From assembly GCF_007558815.1 (NCBI RefSeq), contig NZ_VLTJ01000013.1, positions 58,148 through 122,147 of the forward strand: a stretch of DNA of 64,000 bases, read 5' to 3'. The position numbers were made by a program, and so were the translations under genes. Shown here piece after piece: positions 17,147 to 25,975 of this stretch. Each line of letters starts with the position of its first letter. Position 1 is the stretch's first letter. The notes beneath the pieces were generated by a model. It saw only the letters and a program-made list of their open reading frames with translations. It searched no databases and was not told where the DNA came from. The stretch comes from Verticiella sediminum (GTDB lineage Bacteria > Pseudomonadota > Gammaproteobacteria > Burkholderiales > Burkholderiaceae_B).

Positions 17147-18133
17147 CTAGTTGACGACGATATTTGCCTTCTTGATGACCGTTTGCCAGCGATCCATCTC
17201 CTGCTGGATGAACGTCGCGAAATCCTGGGGGTTGCTTTCCGGGATCTCGGCAGTCAAGGAAATGATGCGCTGGCGTACCGCTTCGTCATGCAGCACTTGA
17301 TCCACGGCTTTGTACAACTTGTCGACGACGGGCTGGGGCGTGTTGGCCGGCGCAAACAGCCCAGACCAGCCGGTCACGACGAAATCGTCCAGCCCGGCCT
17401 CCTTGAGCGTGGGCACATCGGGCAGGGCGGGCAGCCGGTTCTCGGTGGTGACCGCGAGGGCGCGCACGCTTCCGGCCTGGACCTGGGAGATGGAAGCCGG
17501 CAGGTTGTCGAACATCAACTGCATCTGGCCGCCCATCAGGTCGATCAGCGCGGGCCCGCTGCCTTTATAGGAGACGTGGGTCAGCGGTATGCCCGTGCTG
17601 ATGGCGAACATCTCACCGGTGAGGTGGGGCGATGTCGAGGTGCCCGGCGAGGCATAGAACAGGGGTTCGCCCTGGTAGGCCAGCAAGTCTTCGATGCTTT
17701 GGAACGGCGAATTGGCGGGTACGAGGATCACATTGGGAATGCCAATGAGATTGCGGATGGGCACGAGATCCTTGACCGGGTCGTACGGCATCTTGTCGAG
17801 CAGGAAGGGGCTCGTGGCGATGGGGCCGATGTTGCCCGTGACCAGCGTGTAACCGTCGGGTTTCTGGCGCGCGACGTAGTCCGTGCCTACCACACCGCCG
17901 GCGCCGCCTCTGTTTTCCACGACGACGGTCTGGCCGAGGATCTTGCCCAGCTCGACGGCAATGATGCGGCCGACCACGTCTGTCGTTCCACCCGGGGCAT
18001 AGGGAATGACCAGCGCAATGGGCGCTGCCGGATAGTCATTGCTGGCGATCGCCGCCGAGCCGTGCGCCCCGATCAACGCGGCACATCCCATCTTGATGAC
18101 GCTCTTCAGCACACCTCGCATCGGTGAATTCAT
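17147..18133 (-). CDS. Bug/TctC family periplasmic receptor
   Basis: A 328-residue Bug-type solute receptor with an N-terminal signal peptide (KMGCAALIGAHGSAAIASNDYP). Family strands include IPYAPGGTTDVVGR, VENRGGAGG, PDGYTLV and YDPVKDLVP. It is the first gene of the minus-strand CoA transferase operon and is divergent from an IclR gene 79 bases away. It probably binds the carboxylate that the downstream CoA transferase activates. As with the other Bug proteins here, no membrane permease is encoded nearby. Confidence 0.92.
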   Translation of the reverse strand: MNSPMRGVLKSVIKMGCAALIGAHGSAAIASNDYPAAPIALVIPYAPGGTTDVVGRIIAVELGKILGQTVVVENRGGAGGVVGTDYVARQKPDGYTLVTGNIGPIATSPFLLDKMPYDPVKDLVPIRNLIGIPNVILVPANSPFQSIEDLLAYQGEPLFYASPGTSTSPHLTGEMFAISTGIPLTHVSYKGSGPALIDLMGGQMQLMFDNLPASISQVQAGSVRALAVTTENRLPALPDVPTLKEAGLDDFVVTGWSGLFAPANTPQPVVDKLYKAVDQVLHDEAVRQRIISLTAEIPESNPQDFATFIQQEMDRWQTVIKKANIVVN

Positions 18134-18170
18134 GTCTGGCTGTCTCCAAAAACGAATGCTTATGTTATGA

Positions 18171-18212
18171 TTGTGCTCATCTAGTGAACATATTGACCAT
18201 TAAGTGAGCACG
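18171..18212. promoter_or_regulatory. Operator-like inverted repeat between Bug and IclR genes
   Basis: GTGCTCA at the left end and TGAGCAC at the right end form inverted arms in the 79-base divergent space, with AGTGAAC and GACCATTAAGTG elements between. The right arm abuts the IclR start codon. This is the likely IclR binding region controlling both directions; it is inferred from position and symmetry. Confidence 0.45.
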
Positions 18213-18863
18213 ATGAAGGTTAATCGATCCATCCAGCGCTGTCTACTGCTGCTGCAGAGCTTTCGCGGGATCCCTCATCCCACCGTCGGCGACCTGACGA
18301 AGCGCACGGCGTTGCCACGGGCGACGGTCTTGCGCTTTCTCATGACGCTGGAAGAAGAGGGCTACGTAGCGCGCCACGAGAACCGCTGGCGCCTGGCGGC
18401 CAAGACGCTGGAAATCGGTTTTGCCGCCTTGGAGGGTCTGGGCGTGACCGATGTGGTGCAGTCCATCGTTCAGTCGCTGGCGGACGATTTTTCAGGCACC
18501 GCCAACATCGGGGAACAGGGCGATAACGGCGTGTTGATCATCGGACGTGCCCTGGCACCGTCCGAGCGCCGTCGGCTCCACGTTGCCAACCTGCGGGTCG
18601 GCAGCATTCTTCCCGAAGATAGTGCGTTGTTTCAGGCGCTGCAGATGCAAGCGAACGAAGACTATGCAACCCGCATTTATCCGCAGGTGGATCAGATCTC
18701 CATTGCCGTGCGCATTCCCAACCTCGCTTCCAGGACGCTGTCGCTGGGCATATCGACCGATTTGAACGAATTGAAGAGCGAGGAGCGCAAGAAGGAAGCC
18801 GTCAGCGCATTGCATGCGCAGGCCGAGCGGGTAGGAAAGATTATCGACATGGGGCCGGTCTGA
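18213..18863 (+). CDS. IclR family transcriptional regulator
   Basis: A 216-residue IclR-type regulator, shorter than the usual 250-270. The winged-helix part is clear ([40 protein letters not shown]). The effector domain is compact: the stretch normally carrying the GR.YLA motif is reduced to [18 protein letters not shown], so ligand binding may be altered. An in-frame GTG at 18204 is possible but the ATG at 18213 sits better. It is divergent from the Bug/CoA transferase operon and followed by an acyl-CoA dehydrogenase gene. Confidence 0.88.
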   Translation: MKVNRSIQRCLLLLQSFRGIPHPTVGDLTKRTALPRATVLRFLMTLEEEGYVARHENRWRLAAKTLEIGFAALEGLGVTDVVQSIVQSLADDFSGTANIGEQGDNGVLIIGRALAPSERRRLHVANLRVGSILPEDSALFQALQMQANEDYATRIYPQVDQISIAVRIPNLASRTLSLGISTDLNELKSEERKKEAVSALHAQAERVGKIIDMGPV

Positions 18864-18906
18864 TTCATTCCCGCTGCTGTGTGGGTCAACCGGCGTTCAC
18901 GATGTG

Positions 18907-18942
18907 CTGCGCAGCGGATCAAGCTTGCGCAGGCTTTTTTTT
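18907..18942 (+). terminator. Intrinsic terminator
   Basis: CTGCGC and GCGCAG arms (6 bp, 14-base loop) are followed two bases later by a run of eight T. It lies 44 bases after the IclR stop and just before the ribosome site of the acyl-CoA dehydrogenase. It may end the IclR transcript or act as an attenuator in front of the dehydrogenase. Confidence 0.55.
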
Positions 18943-18957
18943 GGGGGAGGTTATGAC

Positions 18958-20133
18958 ATGACACTGGATAACGAATCTTTCGCTTTGCTGCGCGCTGCCG
19001 TTCAACGGTTCATCGAACAGCGCCTGGTGCCTGCTGAAAATCGCGTCGAAGAAAACGACGAGGTTCCGGCGGAAATTGTCGAGGAGATGAAAGAACTCGG
19101 CATGTTCGGTCTCTCGATTCCCGAGGAATATGGTGGCATCGGCTTGTCCATGGCGCAGGAAAGCGAAGTCATCTATGACATGGGCCATACATCCTTTGCC
19201 TTCCGTTCGGTGTTCGGCACGAATGTCGGCATTGGTTCGCAGGGCGTCCTGATGGACGGAACCGAGGAGCAGAAACGCTACTGGCTGCCGAAATTCGCCT
19301 CAGGCGAAATTACGGTGTCGTTCGCGCTGACGGAGCCGGGCACCGGGTCGGATGCCGCGTCGCTCAAGACGCGTGCGGTGAAGGACGGGGACAAGTACAT
19401 CATCAACGGCACCAAGCGTTTCATCACCAACGGAAACCGGGCGGGCGCATTCACGCTCATGGCCCGGACCGGAGGCGAAGGAGCGCGCGGCATCAGCGCT
19501 TTCATCGTTCCCGCCGACTCGCCGGGCCTATCCGTCGGCAAGCATGACAAAAAAATGGGCCAGCGTGGCACCCGGACGTCCGACGTGATCCTGGACGACG
19601 TGCCCGTCAGCGCGGAGAACATCATCGGCGGCGAACCGGGCAAAGGGTTCTACACCGCCATGAAAGTCCTGGATCGCGGCCGCTTGCATATTGCCGCGCA
19701 GGCTTGCGGCATGGCCGACCGCCTGATCCGCGACGCCGTCAACTATGCCAAGGAACGCAAGCAGTTCGGCCAGCCCATTGCTCAATTCCAGCTCATTCAG
19801 GGCATGCTGGCCGACAGCCAGGCCGAGCTTTATGCTGCAAAGTCCATGCTGCAAGAGGCCTCGCGCTTGTATGACGCCAACCCCGTGGGGCAGCGCAACG
19901 ACGAGCTCAGCATGGCCGCAGCGTGCACCAAGATGTTCTGCACCGAAATGGTAGGCAGGGTCGCCGACCGGGCGGTTCAGATCCACGGGGGCGCGGGGTA
20001 TATCAGCGAGTACAAGGTCGAACGCTTCTATCGCGACGTGCGTCTGCTGCGTCTGTACGAAGGCACCACCCAGATCCAGCAGGTGATCATCGCCAAGCAT
20101 CTGATCGCGCGCGACGGCCAGTCCATGTTCTGA
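18958..20133 (+). CDS. Acyl-CoA dehydrogenase
   Basis: A 391-residue FAD-dependent acyl-CoA dehydrogenase, full length for the family. Visible marks are PEEYGGIGLSM, the FAD/substrate loop VSFALTEPGTGSDAASLKTRA, ERKQFGQPIAQFQLIQ and the C-terminal QIHGGAGYISEYKVERFYRDVRL. A strong GGGGGAGG ribosome site precedes the ATG at 18958. It probably works with the CoA transferase, hydratase and VOC protein encoded on the other strand across the IclR gene. It is followed by a convergent alcohol dehydrogenase gene. Confidence 0.93.
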   Translation: MTLDNESFALLRAAVQRFIEQRLVPAENRVEENDEVPAEIVEEMKELGMFGLSIPEEYGGIGLSMAQESEVIYDMGHTSFAFRSVFGTNVGIGSQGVLMDGTEEQKRYWLPKFASGEITVSFALTEPGTGSDAASLKTRAVKDGDKYIINGTKRFITNGNRAGAFTLMARTGGEGARGISAFIVPADSPGLSVGKHDKKMGQRGTRTSDVILDDVPVSAENIIGGEPGKGFYTAMKVLDRGRLHIAAQACGMADRLIRDAVNYAKERKQFGQPIAQFQLIQGMLADSQAELYAAKSMLQEASRLYDANPVGQRNDELSMAAACTKMFCTEMVGRVADRAVQIHGGAGYISEYKVERFYRDVRLLRLYEGTTQIQQVIIAKHLIARDGQSMF

Positions 20134-20245
20134 CCAATCTGCCGCCGGGTACCCGCCGTGTCTGCGCCGCCGTGCCTAGGCGGGTATTTCAAGGCAGCGG
20201 CGGCGGGTGCGAGCGGGCGCAGCGGAGAGCTCCCGAGGCTGATCC

Positions 20246-21451
20246 TCAGTAAGCCATTTCCAGGATCTCCAGCACATCCTGCGCAGTGGAGATCTTCCTG
20301 GGATTGCTGCAAACCAGCGAGTCTTCCATCGTCTTGCGTGCGATCTCCGTCAGTTCGGCGCGGGGTACGCCGATGTCCCGCAGCCGGGTCGGCAGCCGCA
20401 GCCCGCTCACCAGGTCCTCTATGGCGTCGCCGGCGTCCACTCCCTTCCGGCCGAGCGCGGCGCTGATGACGGCTTGGCGTTCATGGTTCACCGGCCGGTT
20501 CCACCGCATGACCGAAGCCAGAACGGTGCACGAGGTGAGTCCGTGCGGCACGGATGCGTGCGGGCCGAGCATGTGTCCGATGGCGTGGCTGGCGCCGTTG
20601 CGCACGCCCGACATGCCGCCGGCGATCGAGAGCCACGCCGCCAACTGGCAGGTCAGGCGCGCCGGCAGATCTTTGGGATCGGCCGCGACGCGCGGCAGTG
20701 CGTGCGCCAGCATGCGCAGCGCTTCCTTGGACATCGCATCCGAAAACGGCTGGGCCGCGAGCGAGGCGATTTTTTCCGCCGCATGATCGACCGCCTTGAT
20801 CCCGCTGGCCAGGAACACCGGCAAAGGCACGCCCAGCGTCAGCCGTGGGTCGTAAAGTACTGCCCGGGGAATCAGCAGAGGGTGGCCGACCACCCGTTTC
20901 ATCCCGACGGCCGGATCCGTCACGCCGGCGAACCACGTGAACTCGGCGGCGGACAAGGTGGTCGGCACGGCGATGCTCCGGATCCAGTCGACGTTCTCCG
21001 CGGGGCGATGGCTCGGATCGAATTGCGCGAGATGGGCATAGGCTTCGAAGCCGGACATGTCGCCGATGCCCTGCGCCAGGCAGAGCGAGATGAGCTTGGT
21101 CGCGTCGATCGCCGAGCCGCCGCCCAGCGTGACCATCAACTGCGCGCCGGCCTCGCGGGCGGCGGCCACGCCCGCGAGCACGGACTCGATGGGGACGTGC
21201 GGGGGAATGTCGGAGAAGAACCCGCAGAATCGACTGCCCAGAACCGCCTTCAACTGGTCGAACGACGCGCTGGGGACGATTTCGGGCGCGGTGACGACGA
21301 ATATGCGGCTCGCGCCGTCCCTGGCTGTTTCATTGGCCAGCATTTCGCCGAACGAAGCGCCGTACCGCACCCGTTCAGTTCCATAGAAGCGGTGTACCGT
21401 CTCGGTCGTCGCCGAAGGCGTCGACGCCTGCTCTTTCATCGCGAATCCCAT
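20246..21451 (-). CDS. Iron-containing alcohol dehydrogenase / maleylacetate reductase-like
   Basis: A 401-residue group III metal-dependent alcohol dehydrogenase. It has the NAD(P)-binding TLGGGSAIDATKLI motif, and metal-ligand histidines are visible in GIKAVDHAAEK and in GASHAIGHMLGPHASVPHG. The closest functional types are maleylacetate reductase and related enzymes. The start at 21451 has an excellent GGAGGAG ribosome site; the longer open frame upstream is not needed. It lies upstream-to-downstream of an IclR gene on the same strand and carries a copy of that regulator's putative operator in its upstream region. Confidence 0.88.
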   Translation of the reverse strand: MGFAMKEQASTPSATTETVHRFYGTERVRYGASFGEMLANETARDGASRIFVVTAPEIVPSASFDQLKAVLGSRFCGFFSDIPPHVPIESVLAGVAAAREAGAQLMVTLGGGSAIDATKLISLCLAQGIGDMSGFEAYAHLAQFDPSHRPAENVDWIRSIAVPTTLSAAEFTWFAGVTDPAVGMKRVVGHPLLIPRAVLYDPRLTLGVPLPVFLASGIKAVDHAAEKIASLAAQPFSDAMSKEALRMLAHALPRVAADPKDLPARLTCQLAAWLSIAGGMSGVRNGASHAIGHMLGPHASVPHGLTSCTVLASVMRWNRPVNHERQAVISAALGRKGVDAGDAIEDLVSGLRLPTRLRDIGVPRAELTEIARKTMEDSLVCSNPRKISTAQDVLEILEMAY

Positions 21452-21597
21452 ATCTCCTCCAGTCCCCCCAGAAACCGGCTCGCTACGGCGGCAACCGGCA
21501 GGCATGCATGCCATGCACCCGCCCAGGCCGACCGCACTGCCGGGCCTATGGCCCTATGGCCGGTCATTGTCGATCCGGCCCGGTGCATGCGCCAGCC

Positions 21598-21620
21598 TGG
21601 AATTTCGATATGTGAAATCA
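21598..21620. promoter_or_regulatory. Candidate IclR operator, copy 1
   Basis: TGGAATTTCGATATGTGAAA, with inverted ATTTC/GAAAT arms, in the space between the alcohol dehydrogenase start and the IclR stop. It closely resembles the sequence next to the IclR start at 22449. The pairing suggests one regulator acting at both places. Confidence 0.45.
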
Positions 21621-21628
21621 CGCGGCCG

Positions 21629-22447
21629 CTAGGCATGCCAGACGCCCTGGATATCGTTCTTCAGCTTCAATAGAAGATCGCCGTTTCTGCGGATCGACTC
21701 GGCGAGATGCTCGGTGGAGTGAAAACTGATCGACAGCGAGTAGATCCTGCCATCCCGCCTGAGCAGCGGGGTGCCGACCGCGGTCATCCCGGGTTGCCAG
21801 TGGGCGACGCAATAGCCGTGCTCGCCGATATGGCGCACCGCATCCTTGATCTGGCGATTGATGTCGCGCCACTTGCGTCCGTACTTCGGCTCGATCTGGC
21901 GCAGCACGGCGCTCCTCTGCGTGGGGCTGAGGGCGGCAAGATAAGCGCGTCCGCCCGAGGTCGATTCCATCGGGAACCTGGAGCCCGACGCGGCCCGCCG
22001 GAAAACGCCCCGGCGGCTTTCGCGCAGGGACTCCAGGTAGACCATTTCCAACTGGTTGGGCAGTGCCAGCCCGACATTCACGCCCTCGCGCGTGGCCAGT
22101 TCCTGCATCAGCTTGAAGACGCTCTCCAGCGCCTCCTCGGTCTGGCGGAATGCATGGGCAAGGCTCAGGAACATGGGCGACAGCCTGTACCCCTGCGCCG
22201 CGATGTCGTAGTCCAGGAACCCGTGCTCGACCAGAGAGTGCGTCAACCGGCTGACCGTCGGGCGGGGAAGGGCGGTGCGGTCCGCCAGGTCCGCGTTGCC
22301 GAGCAGGACGATGCCGGGGCGAAAGGCGAGCAGGATCTGTAGACCGCGTTCGAGCGCGCGGCTGCCGGACGTGTCCCGGATAAAGGTGCCGCTTTCGCGG
22401 GTCGCGCTGCGCGACGAGCGCACCGGAGGAACAGGGCTGGCGGACAT
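21629..22447 (-). CDS. IclR family transcriptional regulator
   Basis: A 272-residue IclR regulator. The winged helix covers roughly residues 30-90 (RALERGLQILLAFRPGIVLLGNADLADRTALPRPTVSRLTHSL), followed by the effector domain with MESTSGGRAYLAALSPTQR. The ATG at 22447 places the start about 30 residues before the helix-turn-helix; the ribosome site is weak. It is divergent from the Bug/CoA transferase/acyl-CoA dehydrogenase operon and upstream of the alcohol dehydrogenase on its own strand, so it probably controls both. Confidence 0.92.
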   Translation of the reverse strand: MSASPVPPVRSSRSATRESGTFIRDTSGSRALERGLQILLAFRPGIVLLGNADLADRTALPRPTVSRLTHSLVEHGFLDYDIAAQGYRLSPMFLSLAHAFRQTEEALESVFKLMQELATREGVNVGLALPNQLEMVYLESLRESRRGVFRRAASGSRFPMESTSGGRAYLAALSPTQRSAVLRQIEPKYGRKWRDINRQIKDAVRHIGEHGYCVAHWQPGMTAVGTPLLRRDGRIYSLSISFHSTEHLAESIRRNGDLLLKLKNDIQGVWHA

Positions 22448-22448
22448 A

Positions 22449-22473
22449 TGGAATTTCACTTGTCGAAATTTAC
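22449..22473. promoter_or_regulatory. Candidate IclR operator, copy 2
   Basis: TGGAATTTCACTTGTCGAAA followed by TTTACG: inverted AATTTC/GAAATT arms directly beside the IclR start codon and upstream of the Bug gene. The left nine bases are identical to the copy at 21598. Confidence 0.5.
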
Positions 22474-22590
22474 GTCTGGTACGGAAGGCATGCAGACCCA
22501 ATAATTTCCGTGGAGCCCTGGCCGTGGCGCCGTTCGGGCCGGTGCGGCTCTTCGGGCAACAACCCACCAGAACAAAACATGGAGACATAC

Positions 22591-23565
22591 ATGCCTGGAA
22601 AGTCATTATCGGCAATGACCGCCGCTTTGGCGACGACTCTGACCCTTGCCGCCGGCGGCGCGCTCGCCGACGACTATCCCTCGAAACCGATCCGATTCGT
22701 CATTCCCTTCGGCCCCGGCAGCGGCACCGATACGAGCGCCCGGTACTATGCGCAGAAGGTCTCCGAACTGGCCGGCGTGCCGGTGGTCGTGGACAATCGG
22801 CCGGGCGGCAACGGCTTCATTGCCGTGCGCGCCGTCCTGGACGCGCCCGCCGACGGGTACACCCTATTCATCGGCAGCAATTCCACGCTGGCCACCAACA
22901 CTGCGCTCTTCAGGCAACTGCCCTACGATCCCATCAAGGATTTCAAGCCCATCGCGCTGCTGCTCAAGACGCCCGGGGTCTTGTCGGTTCCCGCCGATTC
23001 CGGGTTCAAGACCGTGCAGGATTTGGTGGAGCATGCCAAGCGCAATCCCGGAAAGCTGAACTTTGCCGCGGGCTCCGCCGGATATCAGTTGATGGGCGAA
23101 TACTTCAGCCAGATCAACGGAATCCAGGCCAGCCACATTCCCTTCAAGGGCGCGGGAGAGGCCGTGACCGCCGTCGCGTCCGGCACCGTCGACTACGCAT
23201 TCGCGGAAGTCACCTCGTCGCAGGCCTTGGTCCAATCGGGAAAGATCCGCGCGCTGGTGGTCGCCGATGAGGGCCGGGCTGCTTCGCTGCCCGACGTGCC
23301 CAGCGCCGATGAAGCGGGCATGCCGGATTTCAAGGTCTACACGTGGGCAGCGGCCATGGTCAATGCGAATACCCCCGAGGACGTCGTCAGGACAATCGAA
23401 GGCTATTTCCATGATGTCGCCCGCCTGCCGGAGACCGAGGTCTTCTTCGAGCAGTTCGGCCAGAAGCCGCAATTAGGCAGCGCCAGGGACCTGGGAGACT
23501 TCAACGTGCAGGAAATCGAATTGTGGAACCGGATCGTCAACCTCGCCAACATCGAGAAACAATAG
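22591..23565 (+). CDS. Bug/TctC family periplasmic receptor
   Basis: A 324-residue Bug-type receptor with signal peptide (MPGKSLSAMTAALATTLTLA...ALADDYP). Family marks are IPFGPGSGTDTSARYY, VDNRPGGNGF, PADGYTLF and YDPIKDFKPIA. The ATG at 22591 has GGAG six bases upstream and is preferred to the ATG at 22579. It is the first gene of a plus-strand operon; its stop overlaps the GTG start of the CoA transferase by one base, so the imported acid is probably the transferase substrate. Confidence 0.92.
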   Translation: MPGKSLSAMTAALATTLTLAAGGALADDYPSKPIRFVIPFGPGSGTDTSARYYAQKVSELAGVPVVVDNRPGGNGFIAVRAVLDAPADGYTLFIGSNSTLATNTALFRQLPYDPIKDFKPIALLLKTPGVLSVPADSGFKTVQDLVEHAKRNPGKLNFAAGSAGYQLMGEYFSQINGIQASHIPFKGAGEAVTAVASGTVDYAFAEVTSSQALVQSGKIRALVVADEGRAASLPDVPSADEAGMPDFKVYTWAAAMVNANTPEDVVRTIEGYFHDVARLPETEVFFEQFGQKPQLGSARDLGDFNVQEIELWNRIVNLANIEKQ

Positions 23566-24797
23566 TGACACAGCACGGCGCCCTGAGCGGCATCAAGGTA
23601 CTCGACCTTTCACGGGTGCTCGCAGGCCCCTGGGCGGCGCAGACGCTGGGCGATCTGGGCGCGGAGGTCGTCAAGGTCGAGAAGCCGGGAGCGGGCGACG
23701 ACACCCGGTCCTGGGGACCGCCTTTCCTGCGTTCGACGCACGACGGTTCGCCGTTGGACGCGGCATATTACGTTTGTGCCAACCGCAACAAGAAGTCCGT
23801 CGCCATTGACATCGCCACCCCGCAAGGGCAGCGCCTGGTCAGGGAACTGGCCCCGAATTTCGATGTGCTGATCGAGAACTACAAGGTCGGTGGCTTGAAG
23901 AAGTACGGGCTCGACTACGATGCGATCAGGCAGCTCCATCCGCGGATCGTCTACTGCTCGATTACCGGATTCGGCCAGAACGGCCCGTATTCGCACCGGG
24001 CCGGATACGACTTCCTCATCCAGGGCATGGGCGGGATGATGAGCGTCACGGGCCGGCCGGACGACGAGCCGGGAGGCGGGCCGATGAAGGTCGGGGTGGC
24101 GCTGACGGACATACTGACGGGCCTGTACGCATCCACGGCGATTCTGGCGGCGCTCAGGGCCAGGGACGTCCACGGCGTGGGTCAGCACATCGATCTGTCG
24201 CTGCTCGACGTGCAGATCGCCTGCCTGGCCAACCAGGCGACGAATTTCCTCTATTCGGGCGAAGTGCCGCAGCGCATGGGCAATGCCCATCCCAATGCCG
24301 TGCCCTATCAGGATTTCCGGACCAAGGACGGTTTCATCATTCTTGCCATCGGCAACGACAGCCAGTTCAGAAGATTCTGCGATGCGGCTGGCCTGGGCTG
24401 CCTGGCCGACGACGAGAGATTCGCCAGGAACACGGCAAGAATCGGCAACCGGGACGCGCTGGTCGCCCTGATCTCGCGCAGGGTTGGCGAGCAGACCACC
24501 AAGCACTGGGTCGACCTGCTGCACGACAAGGCCGTGCCCTGCGGCCCGATCAGGAATATCAAGGAGGTTTTCGAGGATGAGCACGTGGCCGCCAGAAACG
24601 TGATCAGCAGACTCGAGCATCCGCTGGCCGGGCGGATACCGGTGGTCTCGAACCCTATCCGGCTTTCGGAAACGCCGGTTGCCCATGCGGGCTCGCCGCC
24701 GACGCTCGGACAGCATACGGAAAGTGTTCTGACGGATTACCTCGGCCTGGATGGCCGGCGCATCCAGGAACTGCGCGCCCAGGGAGTGCTGGGATGA
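23565..24797 (+). CDS. CaiB/BaiF class III CoA transferase
   Basis: A 410-residue class III CoA transferase starting with GTG in a TAGTG overlap with the Bug gene. It has the N-terminal GIKVLDLSRVLAGPWAAQTLGDLGAEVVKVE strand, NRNKKSVAIDIATP, and the catalytic aspartate in RAGYDFLIQGMGG. The C-terminal domain (VPCGPIRNIKEVFEDEHV) is complete. The stop overlaps the next start (ATGA), so it is translationally coupled to the first of two acyl-CoA dehydrogenases. It probably converts the imported carboxylate to its CoA thioester. Confidence 0.93.
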   Translation: MTQHGALSGIKVLDLSRVLAGPWAAQTLGDLGAEVVKVEKPGAGDDTRSWGPPFLRSTHDGSPLDAAYYVCANRNKKSVAIDIATPQGQRLVRELAPNFDVLIENYKVGGLKKYGLDYDAIRQLHPRIVYCSITGFGQNGPYSHRAGYDFLIQGMGGMMSVTGRPDDEPGGGPMKVGVALTDILTGLYASTAILAALRARDVHGVGQHIDLSLLDVQIACLANQATNFLYSGEVPQRMGNAHPNAVPYQDFRTKDGFIILAIGNDSQFRRFCDAAGLGCLADDERFARNTARIGNRDALVALISRRVGEQTTKHWVDLLHDKAVPCGPIRNIKEVFEDEHVAARNVISRLEHPLAGRIPVVSNPIRLSETPVAHAGSPPTLGQHTESVLTDYLGLDGRRIQELRAQGVLG

Positions 24798-25951
24798 CGA
24801 TTCTCGAATCCCTGCGGCTGGCGCAGATCCCGCCTGCCGACGAGGCGCTGCGGGCCGAGGTGCGGCGCTTTCTGCTCGAGGAGACGGCCGCCATGCCGGC
24901 CCACCTCAGGGCCCGCTCCTGGGGCGGCTACGACACCGAATTCAGCCGCAAGGTGGCCGCCCGGGGCTGGATCGGCATGACGCTGCCCAGGGAGTACGGT
25001 GGCGCCGGGCGCAGCGCCTTCAGCCGCTACGTGCTGGTCGAGGAGTTCCTGAACGTCGGCGCGCCCGTGGGCGCGCACTGGATCGCGGACCGGCAGAGCG
25101 CGCCTCTGCTCCTCAAGTATGGAACAGAAGAGCAGAAGCGCTTCTACCTTCCCAAGGTCTGCCGGGGCGAGGCGTTCTTCTGCATCGGCATGAGCGAGCC
25201 GAACGCCGGCTCGGACCTGGCCGGCGTGAAGACGCGCGCGGTGGCCAACGAACGAGGGTATGTGCTTCAGGGGCAGAAGATCTGGACCACCAACGCGCAT
25301 CATTGCCAGTACATGATCGCCCTGGTGCGCACCTCGGGCACCACGGCGGACCGGCATCGCGGCCTGTCCCAGGTCGTCGTCGATCTGTCCCTGCCTGGGG
25401 TCACTGTGCGTCCGATCCAGGATCTGTCGGGGGACAGCCATTTCTGCGAAGTCTTTTTCGACGACGTGCAACTGGGCCCGGACGCGCTGGTGGGACAGGA
25501 AGGGCAGGGCTGGGAGCAGGTCACAGCGGAACTGGCGCTCGAACGCAGTGGCCCCGAGCGGCTGTTCTCCAGCCTCGTCCTGTTCGATCAATGGCTGGCC
25601 TGGATACGCACGCCGCAAGGCAGGTCGTCCTCGTCGCAACGGCTGGCGGGCAAAGTGCTGACACAATTAGCGCCCTTGCGCGCCATGTCGGTCGCCATCC
25701 AGCACAGGCTCGCAAGCGGCGAGAGCCCCGCGGTGCAGGCCGCGCTGGTCAAGGAGTTGGGCACAACATTGGAACAATTCATCCCCGCGGCCATCGCGGA
25801 CGACGTATTTTCACGTGCGCACCAGGACCCGCCGGCCGGGCTGCTGCTGACGCTCGAATACATGACCGAAGTCGCGCCGACGTTCTCTCTGCGCGGCGGC
25901 ACGCGCGACATCCTGCGGGGGATGATCGCGCGCGGCCTCGGGCTGCGCTGA
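24794..25951 (+). CDS. Acyl-CoA dehydrogenase (first of a pair)
   Basis: A 385-residue acyl-CoA dehydrogenase with LPREYGGAGRS, the FAD loop FFCIGMSEPNAGSDLAGVKTRA, and the terminal TFSLRGGTRDILRGMIARGLGLR. The region that usually carries the catalytic glutamate in the C-terminal domain reads EYMTEVAPTFSLRGG, unlike standard short-chain enzymes and more like the large subunits of paired steroid/aromatic acyl-CoA dehydrogenases. It starts inside the CoA transferase stop and is followed 24 bases later by a second, divergent dehydrogenase. The two probably form a heteromer. Confidence 0.9.
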   Translation: MTILESLRLAQIPPADEALRAEVRRFLLEETAAMPAHLRARSWGGYDTEFSRKVAARGWIGMTLPREYGGAGRSAFSRYVLVEEFLNVGAPVGAHWIADRQSAPLLLKYGTEEQKRFYLPKVCRGEAFFCIGMSEPNAGSDLAGVKTRAVANERGYVLQGQKIWTTNAHHCQYMIALVRTSGTTADRHRGLSQVVVDLSLPGVTVRPIQDLSGDSHFCEVFFDDVQLGPDALVGQEGQGWEQVTAELALERSGPERLFSSLVLFDQWLAWIRTPQGRSSSSQRLAGKVLTQLAPLRAMSVAIQHRLASGESPAVQAALVKELGTTLEQFIPAAIADDVFSRAHQDPPAGLLLTLEYMTEVAPTFSLRGGTRDILRGMIARGLGLR

Positions 25952-25975
25952 CCGCAGGTGGACGGAGTGGGATCG

